Part shown: in pieces, positions 6,129-6,191 of the stretch
Layout: each line of letters begins with the position of its first letter
Position numbering within the stretch: the stretch's first letter is position 1
Origin: Rhodospirillales bacterium
GTDB taxonomy: Bacteria > Pseudomonadota > Alphaproteobacteria > Acetobacterales > Acetobacteraceae
Direction: 5' to 3'
Assembly (NCBI GenBank): GCA_028866335.1
Contig: JAGWIL010000101.1
Span: 1-6,191, forward strand
DNA: 6,191 bases
Position numbers and translations under genes: made by a program
The notes under the pieces: model-generated
Seen by the model: the letters and a program-made list of their open reading frames with translations, nothing else
Databases searched by the model: none
What the model was told of the DNA's origin: nothing

Positions 6129-6191
6129 TGATGTATCAATACCGGCAGATTGAAATCGCGCAGAATTTCGATCGTGGCGCCTCCGAAGACA
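6125..6191 (-). CDS. Universal stress protein (UspA family), C-terminal end only
   Basis: The minus strand from the right edge reads 21 codons to a TAA at 6127-6125. The peptide contains FGGATIEILRD and ends LPVLIHH. This matches the last glycine motif, helix and beta strand of UspA-family proteins (usual form: G-G/S-x-T-x-x-L-R then PVL), part of the ATP-binding fold with the rest of the protein beyond the edge. The match is short, so the family call rests on this tail alone. It is upstream of the antiporter gene on the same strand, with 52 bp between them. Confidence 0.7.
   Translation of the reverse strand, partial: VFGGATIEILRDFNLPVLIHH

Overview
The window is a gene-dense stretch of bacterial chromosome with moderately high GC and almost no non-coding DNA. 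Gene types, codon use and the look of the proteins (RecG C-terminus, MazG, Usp tail ending in LPVLIHH) fit an alphaproteobacterium, perhaps a Rhodospirillales/Acetobacteraceae relative. The lineage is an impression from the proteins and was not checked by a search. All genes belong to well-known families. I see no mobile element, CRISPR array, tRNA, rRNA or phage gene.

Layout, left to right: (1) the C-terminal two thirds of recG (+, cut by the left edge), followed after 7 nt by a NUDIX hydrolase (+). (2) A thiol/glutathione peroxidase on the minus strand, tail to tail with the NUDIX gene; their stop codons overlap. (3) mazG (+), divergent from the peroxidase gene across only 28 bp, then a beta-carbonic anhydrase (+) joined to mazG by an ATGA start/stop overlap. 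(4) mntH (+), an NRAMP Mn2+ transporter with its own promoter; a perfect 24-bp palindrome that looks like an MntR operator lies inside that promoter. (5) A CPA1-type Na+/H+ antiporter (-), tail to tail with mntH; a strong intrinsic terminator for mntH contains both stop codons. (6) At the right edge, the last 21 codons of a universal stress protein (-), just upstream of the antiporter's extended -10 promoter.

The genes do not form one pathway, but several share a stress and upkeep theme: fork repair (RecG), clean-up of damaged or surplus nucleotides (NUDIX, MazG), peroxide removal (GPx), Mn2+ import (MntH), and pH, bicarbonate or ion balance (carbonic anhydrase, Na+/H+ antiporter, Usp). The grouping is inference. 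The most informative non-coding signal is the predicted manganese-responsive operator in front of mntH. I found no evidence of a new biological system.
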